Shown in pieces: positions 1-9,171 of a stretch of DNA of 64,000 nt; positions within the stretch are counted from its first letter, which is position 1; every line of letters begins with the position of its first letter. Made by a program: the position numbers and the translations under genes. Source of the stretch: SW132 sp038150125 (GTDB taxonomy: Bacteria > Bacteroidota > Rhodothermia > Balneolales > Balneolaceae); the NCBI RefSeq assembly GCF_038150125.1, contig NZ_JBBVMF010000004.1, forward strand, positions 124,001 through 188,000. The letters run 5' to 3'. A model generated the notes under the pieces. That model saw only the letters and a list, made by a program, of their open reading frames with translations. It did not search any database and was not told the origin of the DNA.

Positions 1-2566
1 GACGGTGGAGCCCATCCCGAATTTGTTGGTCCGTTTCTGCTTTTTCAAGATCCCTTTCGAGTTGATCGTACACGTCCGCTAATGGCAGCACCTCGCCTTC
101 CTTACTTGGCAATGCTTTCGCTGGCGACTGCCCGCCTGAACCTGGATTTTCTCCGGTAGTTGGATCGCTGGAAAGAAACAGCATGTCAAATTGAACAGGG
201 CCATAAAACATGGAACTCTGAGGATAGGTTTGTCCCCACCATACCCGCTCTGCCATAACTGTCGTACTGCTCGTATTACTAACAAGATAGGAGCTGCCGG
301 AAAAATCTCCTTGCATGCTATTATACCCCCCATCACTTGCTGGATAGGTGAAGCCAACGGATATATCTCCAGATCCGGACACCTGATCATCCGCATTGTC
401 GGATATCACATTATATCCACCTTCAAGATTATCATCATGCATATAAAATGTCCCGCTGCTCATCACTTCCACACCATCGCGGTAGGAGCCTCCGTTATTG
501 ATGACTTCATTATGGTGGAAGGGATATACGGACGCCGACGTGATGTAAATCCCCGCCTGAGCATTATCCTGAATGGTAGTGTTGCTGATATCCAAATCAA
601 TATATTGAGCCACAAGTCCCACGGTGGCACCGTCTTCGATAAGTACGTGGGAGAGGGTGGCGCTGGAATTCCCGCTGCCGTCATTGTTGTGCCAGCTATC
701 GATATTTCTATAGGTGGCATTTCGAAAGGTGCTATTTTCAATCACATTATTTTGAGAGGCGATGGTTAGGTTGGTCTCTCCACCATCAAACAGTGTCCAT
801 TTGATGCTGTTGCCAGCACTGCTGTTCAGGTAGATCGTTTTCCAGGCTTTGGTTGTATCGGTGCGCAGAAATCGAATGGGGTCCTGTTCAGTCCCTTCGG
901 AAATGAGCGTCCCTCCCTGCCCGGCACGAATATCCAATTGGACATTTTCTGCCATATTCACGGTGGTACCCGGCAAAATCGTCAGCTTGGCATTATTCTC
1001 TACTTTTGTATTCTGATCCAGGAAAATCTGCCCGTCCCACGTGGTATTTTCGGTGATGGTGTAGGGGTCGTAGTTCATATATGTATCCACCGTAATTTTA
1101 CCCTGATCTTCATTAACCACTTTAACAGCTATATCTGTTGGCGCACCTGACCAGGTTAATGAATGTGGATTAGTATTTGCTGCAAACAAAGGCATATTAT
1201 TCACATTATAGCTACTAATGACATCCTTTCCTCTGAAAATGCCACCAGTGAAAAGATTATTTTGTTCATCTCTATAAGCATGCATCCATTCATCTCCTGA
1301 AACACCTGGCAAAGGTTCGTGGTATGATAATCCTGAACGATTGGGGTCATCCTTTTCCATGATTGAAACCGTGGTACCACTAACCGTTGTTGTGCCGCCT
1401 GTCGTCCAGTCCCAATTTCCAAATGACGGCAGCATCCGCAGATCATCATGGCTGGAAGAATAATGTCCCCTGACATGATGGATAAATAATCCATTATCCG
1501 AACTATTTTGTGTAGCATTGTCATAGATACTTACATGCTGCCGATTCTCCAGCAGATAATATTCATCTGAACCACCACCTGTAACCTTTATTTTAACCGC
1601 ATCACCGGTGGTTAAAAAATCATCCAGTTCAAGTCCGCTCACATCCCCAATCGATGAATCTATAACGGTTGGTGTAATCCATCCCAATCTTTCTGCTTCA
1701 TACGCATTGGTGCTGGACGCGTAAAACCAGCTTCCCTGGAGCATGGAGGGATATCTGCTGATAACTGTAGTTCCCTGATATGGATGCGGCCCTAACAGCC
1801 AATGGCTTATTTCATGGGTTACCGAAATCATATCGTACTCGCTGTTATTGGTAACGGCTTGGGCTGTTACTCCTGAGCCTATCGTTGGCTGCCCTGACGC
1901 AGTAGTAAATCGACCTTTAATCTCTGTAGAGTCATTGTCTACCATAATAGAATTAAAAGCTAAACTTGCCTCACCAGCGTAACCCATGACAGACCACCCT
2001 CTATAGATCATGACGATCATATCTACAATACCATCGGGGTTGTTCGTGTGGATAAAATCGGCATTCTTTGTCCAATTATCATAGTCTGAGTAATCAACTT
2101 CGCTATCCAGATGATTTAGTACCCATTGATTGGCCCCGCTTCTATTATTCACATAGTTGTTAGGAACATGCACAGTTTTCACATCGCCAATAACTTTATA
2201 ACTACCTTGTGACATCTGCGAAAAATAATTGGTGATATTACGTTTGTGGGTCGAGTTTTGCGTTACTGTACTATCGATATACGAATCCACAAAAGAAGGG
2301 AATCCACCATCCGGCCAATAACCTCCCGGTCTTCCATACTGATCTTCTTCATTGTAGTTTTCAAACTCGGCAAATACCACCAATATTCTCAACGTGCCAT
2401 TGGCGGTTAAAAACTGCCCGTCGTTATTGGTAAGCAGCAATTGTTTGAATAGTTGTTTGTTTTGTGTTTCAGACATTTCCGTGCCACAAATAAACTCGGG
2501 TTCCTGTGCTACTGCCACTGCTGCCGGCAATAGTACTATAAGTATTAAGAGCTTAATCGTTTTCAT
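1..2566 (-). CDS. Secreted M6-family-like metallopeptidase with beta-helix region (3' end beyond window)
   Basis: The frame is open from ATG at 2566 to the window edge, giving about 855 residues without a stop; the C-terminus lies outside. The protein starts with a Sec signal peptide (MKTIKLLILIVLLPAAVAVA, then QEPEF). A segment near residue 65 (RILVVFAEFENY) resembles the start of M6 (immune inhibitor A type) peptidase domains. A zinc-binding motif HEISHWLLGPH begins at residue 251, an HExxH with a third His at the metzincin-like position. The last third reads as short repeats rich in N, G, T and S (e.g. NVIENSTFRNATYRNI), as in right-handed parallel beta-helices. By family knowledge it would be an exported protease. 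Two T9SS-sorted proteins lie directly upstream, so a T9SS sorting domain past the edge is likely but unseen. The exact peptidase family is my inference from motifs. Confidence 0.75.
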   Translation of the reverse strand, partial: MKTIKLLILIVLLPAAVAVAQEPEFICGTEMSETQNKQLFKQLLLTNNDGQFLTANGTLRILVVFAEFENYNEEDQYGRPGGYWPDGGFPSFVDSYIDSTVTQNSTHKRNITNYFSQMSQGSYKVIGDVKTVHVPNNYVNNRSGANQWVLNHLDSEVDYSDYDNWTKNADFIHTNNPDGIVDMIVMIYRGWSVMGYAGEASLAFNSIMVDNDSTEIKGRFTTASGQPTIGSGVTAQAVTNNSEYDMISVTHEISHWLLGPHPYQGTTVISRYPSMLQGSWFYASSTNAYEAERLGWITPTVIDSSIGDVSGLELDDFLTTGDAVKIKVTGGGSDEYYLLENRQHVSIYDNATQNSSDNGLFIHHVRGHYSSSHDDLRMLPSFGNWDWTTGGTTTVSGTTVSIMEKDDPNRSGLSYHEPLPGVSGDEWMHAYRDEQNNLFTGGIFRGKDVISSYNVNNMPLFAANTNPHSLTWSGAPTDIAVKVVNEDQGKITVDTYMNYDPYTITENTTWDGQIFLDQNTKVENNAKLTILPGTTVNMAENVQLDIRAGQGGTLISEGTEQDPIRFLRTDTTKAWKTIYLNSSAGNSIKWTLFDGGETNLTIASQNNVIENSTFRNATYRNIDSWHNNDGSGNSSATLSHVLIEDGATVGLVAQYIDLDISNTTIQDNAQAGIYITSASVYPFHHNEVINNGGSYRDGVEVMSSGTFYMHDDNLEGGYNVISDNADDQVSGSGDISVGFTYPASDGGYNSMQGDFSGSSYLVSNTSSTTVMAERVWWGQTYPQSSMFYGPVQFDMLFLSSDPTTGENPGSGGQSPAKALPSKEGEVLPLADVYDQLERDLEKAETDQQIRDGLHR

Positions 2567-2579
2567 GATGTTTCCCCAT

Positions 2580-3542
2580 TTATTTAAGGTAAGTTATGGT
2601 TTGTACCTGTACTCCGCCCCGACTGCTCAACCGGACAAAGTATATGCCCGTTGCCAGGTTGCCGGCCTGCCACGGTATCGTATGGCGACCGCTGACAAAT
2701 GCTTTGTTGTTGAAAATTTCTGTCACCTTACTGCCCACTATATCATATACGGCGAGGGAAAACTTTCCAGGAGTTTCTGTTTTAATCACAATATTGGTAG
2801 TACTGTTAAATGGATTTGGATAATTGCTTAATTGAAACGATTGTGGAGGATTTACAGAAGGTTCTGGCTCAATACTTACCGGGGGGAGGTTCGCAGTAGT
2901 ATCCCCATATATAGTATTTCCAATTCTTGCTCCTTTGAGGACTGGTTCGATTCCTGGTAATTCCAAAGATCTTTTTTCCAACATTCCAAACTTTTCAGAC
3001 CACCATACATAAAACCGTCCATATCCTTCTTGGGTACTTGTAGAATTGTTATCTGTTCTGGCGTAACGAACCTCTTTTACTGTTGTTGAATCTCCAAAAA
3101 TCTTACTTTTATATTCCAGCATTACCTCTGCAAGTTCGTATTGAACAAGGGAAGGGGTTAAAGAATCTTGCTCTAATATCCAGGTTTCTCCAACATTCTT
3201 AGAAAAATCAAATATTTTCAACCAATCTCCTTTATCATACCACAAATCGGAATAGATATTATTTGTAGAGTCAATTTTAAAATTATAAATAAGTTCTTCA
3301 GGTTGGCCACGATCAGAAGAAACGGTAAAAACATAATCTCCATTTGGAGCAGCTGAATCTGATATGATGTCAATTCTTTCATCCGTTTCATATTGTCCGG
3401 CTATATAAATCTCATTCACCCAAAAATCGCCGCTTTGGTAGGGAAAATAGGGAGTTCTTATAGAGTCTTGAGCCTGTAGTGTGCTAAAAGCACACAGTAT
3501 AGCTACAAATAAAACTGAAATTATGTTGGTTATTTCATTCAT
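2580..3542 (-). CDS. T9SS type A sorting domain-containing secreted protein
   Basis: 320 residues with an N-terminal signal peptide (ending near LQAQ) and a C-terminal sorting domain of about 80 residues. The domain begins NYPNPFNSTTNIVIK and ends GGVQVQTITYLK, the classic Por secretion CTD architecture (YPNPFN, then GxYxVRL, then a terminal lysine). The middle (residues 30-220) is a beta-rich domain of unknown function. The ATG overlaps the TGA of the upstream gene (ATGA), so the two are probably translationally coupled. The two proteins look alike in length and layout and may be paralogues. Export across the outer membrane by the T9SS follows from the CTD; the substrate or role is unknown. 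Confidence 0.9.
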   Translation of the reverse strand: MNEITNIISVLFVAILCAFSTLQAQDSIRTPYFPYQSGDFWVNEIYIAGQYETDERIDIISDSAAPNGDYVFTVSSDRGQPEELIYNFKIDSTNNIYSDLWYDKGDWLKIFDFSKNVGETWILEQDSLTPSLVQYELAEVMLEYKSKIFGDSTTVKEVRYARTDNNSTSTQEGYGRFYVWWSEKFGMLEKRSLELPGIEPVLKGARIGNTIYGDTTANLPPVSIEPEPSVNPPQSFQLSNYPNPFNSTTNIVIKTETPGKFSLAVYDIVGSKVTEIFNNKAFVSGRHTIPWQAGNLATGIYFVRLSSRGGVQVQTITYLK

Positions 3543-4429
3543 TTTATCAGCGTTATCGTTCTTGATTCTGTTTGTTCTCCTAATCTCCCTCTCAGGATAT
3601 ACATACCGCTCGACAGATTGCCCCCGTTCAGTTGAAAACTATAGGTCCCCGATGTATTGTATGTATTCAAAAGTTCTTTGACCAACTGCCCCGTAATGGT
3701 ATATAAGTTGATGGTTACCTGCCCGGGCTGCTCCATTTGATAAGATATAGTTGTCGTTGGATTAAATGGGTTTGGATAGGGACTGGATAAGAAAAAGTTC
3801 CGTACTTCCTCTACTGGAATATCTCTTTCGTTCGATACGATTAAGTTCCCAAATACTTGTCCTTCAATAACAGCTCCAGTCAATACTAATGCATCGCCTT
3901 CATAATATTGTATGCTCAAAATGCCATATTTTTCAGCAATTTCTAACTGCACAACAGGGTTACCAAGTGAATCGTCTTCTTCCAAGAATTCTTTAATAGC
4001 GATATGCTTTACAGCAACTTCCTCTCCAAATACATCATAACGTGTAGTGTCAAAGATCACGGCTTCACTACCATATCCATAACAATCCCAACAAGCATTC
4101 CATGTTGAATCGATAGGATGATTGGCTAAATAATATTTAATAACACCAACATTACCTGAAGCTCCTGCATCTGCAAAAAAATCCGTCGCAAAAACAGAAT
4201 CCTCTTGCACAATTAAATCTCCAAAATTCTCAACCTGACAAGTGTTAAGAGTATCTGTTTCAGTACAGTCCTTTATTTCTATGATAAGTTCTTTATCAGA
4301 ATTCCTGCTTTCATACATCCACTTATTTCCTTCACTATAATTAATGAACCCATCGGTTGAAACGGACTGTGAAAACACATTCACAATCAAAAACAGAGTG
4401 AGTACTATAAGTGCCATGTATTTTTTCAT
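3539..4429 (-). CDS. T9SS type A sorting domain-containing secreted protein
   Basis: 296 residues from ATG 4429, chosen over the more upstream 4456 start because it places MKKYMALIVLTLFLIVNVFS as a clean signal peptide. The C-terminal domain starts SPYPNPFNPTTTISYQ and ends ESRTITLIK, typical of T9SS cargo. The central part contains NKWMYESRNS and several Cys residues (DCTETDTLNTC; WNACWDCYG). It shares layout with the downstream coupled gene (stop and start overlap as ATGA). It is likely a cell-surface or secreted protein; no enzymatic motif was recognised. Confidence 0.88.
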   Translation of the reverse strand: MKKYMALIVLTLFLIVNVFSQSVSTDGFINYSEGNKWMYESRNSDKELIIEIKDCTETDTLNTCQVENFGDLIVQEDSVFATDFFADAGASGNVGVIKYYLANHPIDSTWNACWDCYGYGSEAVIFDTTRYDVFGEEVAVKHIAIKEFLEEDDSLGNPVVQLEIAEKYGILSIQYYEGDALVLTGAVIEGQVFGNLIVSNERDIPVEEVRNFFLSSPYPNPFNPTTTISYQMEQPGQVTINLYTITGQLVKELLNTYNTSGTYSFQLNGGNLSSGMYILRGRLGEQTESRTITLIK

Positions 4430-5546
4430 GTTCTCATTATTATGGTTGTTGATCAAAATCTCGATATAAGTTTAGCTCTTATTGATTCAGGTTCTGATTG
4501 GCAGATCTGATCCGTGAATTAGTATTTGGTATGTGCCACTGCACTTAACTTGTTTTGAACTATTGCCTGCACCTCAATTAATAATATGCCAACTAAGACT
4601 ATAAATAGTACTCTCATATATGGTTTTACTTGTTGGCCTGATAAGTGTATTCTATCCTATTATCAAATACTTTATATTTTTAAAACATACAAGATAAATC
4701 ATGAAAGAGCCTGCTAACATGCCCTCTTTCCGGAGTGATTGATTTCAGTTATAGATACAAATTGACCGACCCAACCTGCAAGACTGTTCCGGGCTTTCCG
4801 GAACTGCTGGCAGAGTTGGTGGTTGGGTTGATCCACCTCTGATCATCAAAAGTCTCGCGCTGCGATCTTTTGCTGGTCTGTCCCGCTCCGCTGGAGGGGA
4901 GAGGCTTTAGATCGGAAATTGCAAATCGAAAATCTTACAAATCGTTAGATCAGGTTTGGTTCGAAATGGATCTGAAAACTGCGGTATGCAAATTTTCAGA
5001 CCGAGGGGTGTGTTGATGGGGCAGAAGCCATGGCACAACGCCGCTTTTCATGCAAAGCCCCGGACACACCCCTGACTCCCGAAACTGACGCTGCGCGTCG
5101 TTTCGTTGGTCTGTCCCCTCTGAAGATGGGATTTCTTATCCCCTTCCTTTTTAGATGCGATAAATCTGTAAGGTAGCTTAGATTTTAGGATCATACTCGT
5201 AACCATTCAACACAATCCGAGGTTGGACGGGAACCCACCCTGACCACCAAAAGCCTCGCTTTGCGCTCTTTTGTTTGTCTGTTCCCCCCCGAGGAATCGG
5301 GACCAAGTGTGGCCCGGAGGGGAGAGGCTGTAGATCGGAAATCGAAAATTGAGAATCTTATAAATCGTAGATTAGATTTGGGTCGAAGTTTATCAAAATA
5401 ACATCGGTGGTAGAGAAGCGACGGGGCATAAGTGGCTCGTTAGGGAAGGAAATCAACCCTGTCTTGAACCCACTCAAAGAATACATCTCTTTTAAGATCT
5501 CCATCAAAACGGCCGACAACAGGTGTGGACCGGACCTCCAAAAATA
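4430..5546. other. Gene-free spacer with degenerate direct and inverted repeats
   Basis: No credible gene. Two diverged direct copies are visible, 4841-4965 and 5241-5389. Both contain an opening CCACC/ATCA stretch, a CTCGC-rich part, GGAGGGGAGAGGCT, TAGATCGGAAAT and a final GGTCGAA/GGTTCGAA. Between them, 5004-5073 is an inverted pair of AGGGGTGTGT ... ACACACCCCT arms, also seen at 63.56-63.64 kb. The first 100 bases upstream of 4429 may hold the promoter of the T9SS genes; I could not place it. Confidence 0.5.
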
Positions 5547-5580
5547 GAAAAGGAGCTCCCGTTCAAAGGAACCCCTTTTT
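5547..5580 (-). terminator. Rho-independent terminator downstream of ftsZ
   Basis: Read on the minus strand, AAAAGGGGTTCC pairs with GGAGCTCCTTTT across a short loop (12 pairs, two of them G-U), followed by a pyrimidine/T-rich tail. It lies about 80-110 bases past the ftsZ stop codon and would end the dcw operon. A second small hairpin (ATGGGTT/AACCCAT, 5599-5617) sits between it and the gene. Confidence 0.6.
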
Positions 5581-5660
5581 GATTTAGCAATCTATAGCAT
5601 GGGTTTAGCGAACCCATCTATATTCGTTTTTAAGTTTTTAGCAACACTACAGAATCATCA

Positions 5661-6989
5661 TCAATCCATGATTTTTCGAAGGAATGCCGGCTGATCGCTG
5701 TCGCGTTTATCGATCTTTTCCTCGCGATCATTTAGCAGCGTATTGCCGCTGGCTTCCCGGCGTTTCCTGTTGTAGTCCGACTCGTTATTTTCCTCATCTC
5801 TGTCTTCATTCGACCGGATATACTTGAGCTCACGTCTGTGAATGGCCGGCTGATCCAGATCTTTCAGGTTTCCTTCGCCTTTATAAAATGGCCCGTCACC
5901 TCTGTTGTAGCTGCGGCCAACCTGGCTTGCTTTTGGCAGGTTGCCCATACCGGATGATTTGGATTTTGAATCTGACTCAGATTTAGGTGCAATTTTCGCT
6001 TTTGTCTGGTCATCGCTCAGGTCAAATCCTGTTGCGATCACGGTCACCCGCATCTCTTCATCAAAAGATTCATCCAGAACAGTACCGAGTATGATCTCAG
6101 CATCATCACCGGCTTCCTGCTGAATAATGCTGGTGGCCGTTGTTGTCTCGCGCATCCCAAGCTCCTTGCCGGCCGAGATATTCACGAGCACATTACGCGC
6201 GCCGCGAATACTTACTCCATCAAGCAGGGGAGAGTTGATTGCCTCGCGTGCTGCAATTTCAGCACGGTCGGGGCCACTGGCTGTGGCAGATCCCATAATA
6301 GCCGCGCCACCATCAATCATTGTGGTGCGCACATCAGCAAAGTCAAGGTTGATGAGACCCGGCATTAGAATCAGATCGGATATTCCGCGCGTTGCGTTGT
6401 AAAGCACTTCGTTGGCCATCTCGAAAGCATCAACAAGCGTCGTGTTTTCGTCCGATATGTCGAGCAGCCGCTCGTTGGGGATGACGATCACTGTATCACA
6501 GTTTTTCTTAAGCTCGGTGATGCCTTCAAGGGCATATTTCATGCGTACTTTCCCTTCTACTTTGAAAGGTGTAGTCACGATACCAACGGTCAAAATTCCT
6601 TTTCGCTTGGCGATGCCGGCTACCACAGGGGCACCACCGGTACCTGTACCACCACCCATCCCGGCAGTAATAAATATCATGTCGGCCGAGTCGACCGCTT
6701 CATCAAGATCGTGGCGGTTTTCTTCAACAGCCTCGCGTCCGATTTCGGGTCGTGCGCCAGCACCTAGGCCGCTCGTAAGGTTGGCTCCAACCTGGATTGC
6801 CAGGTCGGCACGGTTACTTTTAAGTGCCTGTGAATCGGTATTCAGTGCGATGTATTCTACACTGTCTAATCCTTTGTTGATCATGTTGTTAACGGCATTT
6901 CCTCCGCCGCCGCCAACGCCGATCACTTTTATCTTTGCATTATCCTGACCTTGTTCGTCAAAGCTAAAGCTTGGTGTTAAGTTTTTCAT
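5661..6989 (-). CDS. ftsZ: Cell division protein FtsZ
   Basis: 442-residue tubulin-like GTPase that forms the Z-ring. The GTP-binding signature GGGTGTG is at residues 112-118, preceded by VIGVGGGGGNAVNNM at 22-36. The T7 loop motif NLDFADV is at 214-220. A basic, charged low-complexity linker (about 330-420) precedes the C-terminal peptide QPAFLRKIMD, the conserved tail that binds FtsA. ATG is preceded by AAAGGAG, a good ribosome-binding site. It is the last gene of the dcw cluster, separated from ftsA by 140 bases, the largest gap in the operon, so a secondary promoter there is plausible. A terminator follows. Confidence 0.99.
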   Translation of the reverse strand: MKNLTPSFSFDEQGQDNAKIKVIGVGGGGGNAVNNMINKGLDSVEYIALNTDSQALKSNRADLAIQVGANLTSGLGAGARPEIGREAVEENRHDLDEAVDSADMIFITAGMGGGTGTGGAPVVAGIAKRKGILTVGIVTTPFKVEGKVRMKYALEGITELKKNCDTVIVIPNERLLDISDENTTLVDAFEMANEVLYNATRGISDLILMPGLINLDFADVRTTMIDGGAAIMGSATASGPDRAEIAAREAINSPLLDGVSIRGARNVLVNISAGKELGMRETTTATSIIQQEAGDDAEIILGTVLDESFDEEMRVTVIATGFDLSDDQTKAKIAPKSESDSKSKSSGMGNLPKASQVGRSYNRGDGPFYKGEGNLKDLDQPAIHRRELKYIRSNEDRDEENNESDYNRKRREASGNTLLNDREEKIDKRDSDQPAFLRKIMD

Positions 6990-7129
6990 TTGATTACTCC
7001 TTTAAGATTGCTAATTGTTATTCTGTAGATTGCTGTTGGTTGTTAGTTTGGACCGATATTTTTGGCCCGTTTTCGCTGTACCCGGAAACAGATCTCTCAA
7101 TCTTGGAACCAGGTTGTTTATGCTGATTG

Positions 7130-8386
7130 CTAAAGTTCTTTGAACCATGTTTTCATCCTATCGGTAATTTTGCTCATCACATGCTCCACACTTTTCTCTT
7201 TGTGGCTGCCGGCAAGTGGTTCATTTGTCTCGCCCGTTCGGAGCGCGTGCAGAACAAGTCCCACACCCGTAGCATAAATCGGGCTGTCAACTTCGTCAGT
7301 GAGTCCGCCGGCAAGGCCAAGCGGCCGGCCGATTTTGGCATCCATGCCCAGGACTTCGTTGGCAAGCGGGCACACATTTTTGATCAATGATCCACCGCCT
7401 GTAATAACGATGCCTGCGCTAAGTGATTCAGAATATCCGCTTCGTTTAATTTCAATGGCTACGATTTCAAGAATTTCTTCCATCCGGGCCTGAATAATTT
7501 TAGCCAGAATGCTTTTTGTGATCTCTTTTGGGGGGCGGCCGGCTATTCCGGGGATGGTAATGGATTCGTCCTGCTCAATTAAGTCCACGAAGCTCTCCCC
7601 ATATTCGTGTTTCAGTTTTTCCGCCTGATCATCAAGGACACTCAGCCCCACTTTGATGTCGTCAGTTACCTTCTTACCGGCTATGGCAATCACGGCCGTG
7701 TGACGTATGGTATTGTCCTGAAATACGGCCAGATCAGTTGTGCCACCGCCAATGTCGACCAGCGCCACACCGGCTTCTTTCTCTTCATCATCAAGGACCG
7801 CATACGAACTTGCGAGCGGTTCAAGGATAATATCAGCCACCTGGTATCCTGCACGTTCCACACATCTGTACAGGTTTTTAGCTGCGGATACAAGGCCTGT
7901 GATGATGTGGACTTCCGCCTCCATCCGCATGCCGCTCATGCCAACAGGATCACTGATGCCGTCCTGACCATCCACTACAAACTCCTGCGGGATCACGTGA
8001 ATAATTTGCTGATCAGGGGGGAGCATGATGCGCTGGCAGTCTTCAAGCAAGCGCTCCACATCCTTTACCGTAATCTCTTTATCCTTATTGTTGATGGTGA
8101 TGACGCCCTTACTGCGGATGCTGCGAATATGATCGCCGGCAATTCCCACATTGACAGAGTTCACCTCAATGCCCGACGCGAGCTGCGCCTGCTCAACTGC
8201 CTTTTTGATAGCGTTTACTGTTTTGTCGATGTTGACCACCACACCGCGGTTCAGCCCGTCACTTGGCGCTTTGCCCACGCCGAGAATATGGATTTTATCC
8301 TGCTCGTTAATTGATGCAACCACAGCACAAACCTTGGTTGTACCGATATCAAGCCCTACTACAATTCGTTCATTTTCCTGTTCCAT
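7130..8386 (-). CDS. ftsA: Cell division protein FtsA
   Basis: 418-residue actin-fold ATPase that tethers FtsZ to the membrane and recruits the divisome. Phosphate-1 motif VVGLDIGTTKVCAVVA lies at 8-23 and the phosphate-2 region VALVDIGGGTTDLAVF near 206. ITGGGSLIK lies near 328. The tail MSKITDRMKTWFKEL is an amphipathic membrane-targeting helix, as in other FtsA proteins. ATG is preceded by GAGGTGAC. It sits 40 bases after ftsQ and before ftsZ, the conserved order. Confidence 0.98.
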   Translation of the reverse strand: MEQENERIVVGLDIGTTKVCAVVASINEQDKIHILGVGKAPSDGLNRGVVVNIDKTVNAIKKAVEQAQLASGIEVNSVNVGIAGDHIRSIRSKGVITINNKDKEITVKDVERLLEDCQRIMLPPDQQIIHVIPQEFVVDGQDGISDPVGMSGMRMEAEVHIITGLVSAAKNLYRCVERAGYQVADIILEPLASSYAVLDDEEKEAGVALVDIGGGTTDLAVFQDNTIRHTAVIAIAGKKVTDDIKVGLSVLDDQAEKLKHEYGESFVDLIEQDESITIPGIAGRPPKEITKSILAKIIQARMEEILEIVAIEIKRSGYSESLSAGIVITGGGSLIKNVCPLANEVLGMDAKIGRPLGLAGGLTDEVDSPIYATGVGLVLHALRTGETNEPLAGSHKEKSVEHVMSKITDRMKTWFKEL

Positions 8387-8426
8387 TAGTCACCTCAGCG
8401 GTTCGTTAGTTGCTAAATTTTTCTTT

Positions 8427-9167
8427 TTATAATTCATCTGTCACTATCTGATTGCGAAATCTTAAATCTACTGTCCTGAATGAATTTATTCCTTTGTGGG
8501 TCACCACATCCTGATAGAAAGCTTTCCAGTGAGTTACTTTTTGATCAAACCTATTCCGGCCAAACATAAGTTTAACACCGTTTTCACTACTGAGCGCAAC
8601 CACACCTTCGGTTTCACTCCATGCAACCTCGCTCAGTGTGGTCCATCCGAATGGTTCATTTTTCGCCGCGATCAAAAAGTCTTTCACCTGATTGAAATCC
8701 CGGCCGGTAAGACTATCGCCCGGTGCTGTTTGTTTAAATCCGTAAACGATTGGTACATCTACCCATATTCCGGATTGGGCAGGTAACTGAATCCCAGCTT
8801 CATCAAAATAAGTAGTCGGCTTTCCGGCCAGAAGACCGATCGGTTGTCGCTCGTCAATCTGAATCGTGAGTGTTCCCCGATAAGACATTCGTACGGCAAC
8901 ATCTTTCACGTAAGGCAGCTCACGCAGTGAACCAAAAATATTTTCGTAATCCACGCTGTCAGCCAAAAGTCCTACAGGTGAAACCATCGCATCCTCCAGC
9001 TGATCTGCAGACGTGAATTCCTGTCCGCTGAATTCAACGGCAGAGATACGCGTGTTCTGCTCAAAATAGAATCCCGCTACTACGGCAAGTCCCAGCATCA
9101 TTAGTGCAATCGCAGACCATGTGCCACGGCCCATCTTTGCTATGTTATGTGATGTTTGTTTAGTCAA
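8427..9167 (-). CDS. ftsQ: Cell division protein FtsQ/DivIB
   Basis: 246-residue bitopic membrane protein. There is a short cytoplasmic N-terminus, one transmembrane helix (GTWSAIALMMLGLAVVAGFY, about 15-34), then a POTRA-like segment (ISAVEFSGQEFTSADQLEDA) and a beta domain (RQPIGLLAGKPTTYFDEAGI). FtsQ links FtsB/FtsL to the divisome outside the inner membrane. The reported start is TTG at 9167, four bases after the murC stop; an ATG at 9134 just before the transmembrane helix is a credible alternative. Sequence conservation of this family is low, and the call leans on position between murC and ftsA as well as architecture. Confidence 0.93.
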   Translation of the reverse strand: MTKQTSHNIAKMGRGTWSAIALMMLGLAVVAGFYFEQNTRISAVEFSGQEFTSADQLEDAMVSPVGLLADSVDYENIFGSLRELPYVKDVAVRMSYRGTLTIQIDERQPIGLLAGKPTTYFDEAGIQLPAQSGIWVDVPIVYGFKQTAPGDSLTGRDFNQVKDFLIAAKNEPFGWTTLSEVAWSETEGVVALSSENGVKLMFGRNRFDQKVTHWKAFYQDVVTHKGINSFRTVDLRFRNQIVTDEL

Positions 9168-9171
9168 TATC

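Noticed and set aside
191..769. Long plus-strand frame at the left edge
   Set aside because: It lies antisense to the open protease frame, which has a signal peptide and zinc motif; the plus-strand protein shows no family pattern.
7607..8314. 235-codon plus-strand frame antisense to ftsA
   Set aside because: Shadow of the clearly conserved ftsA.
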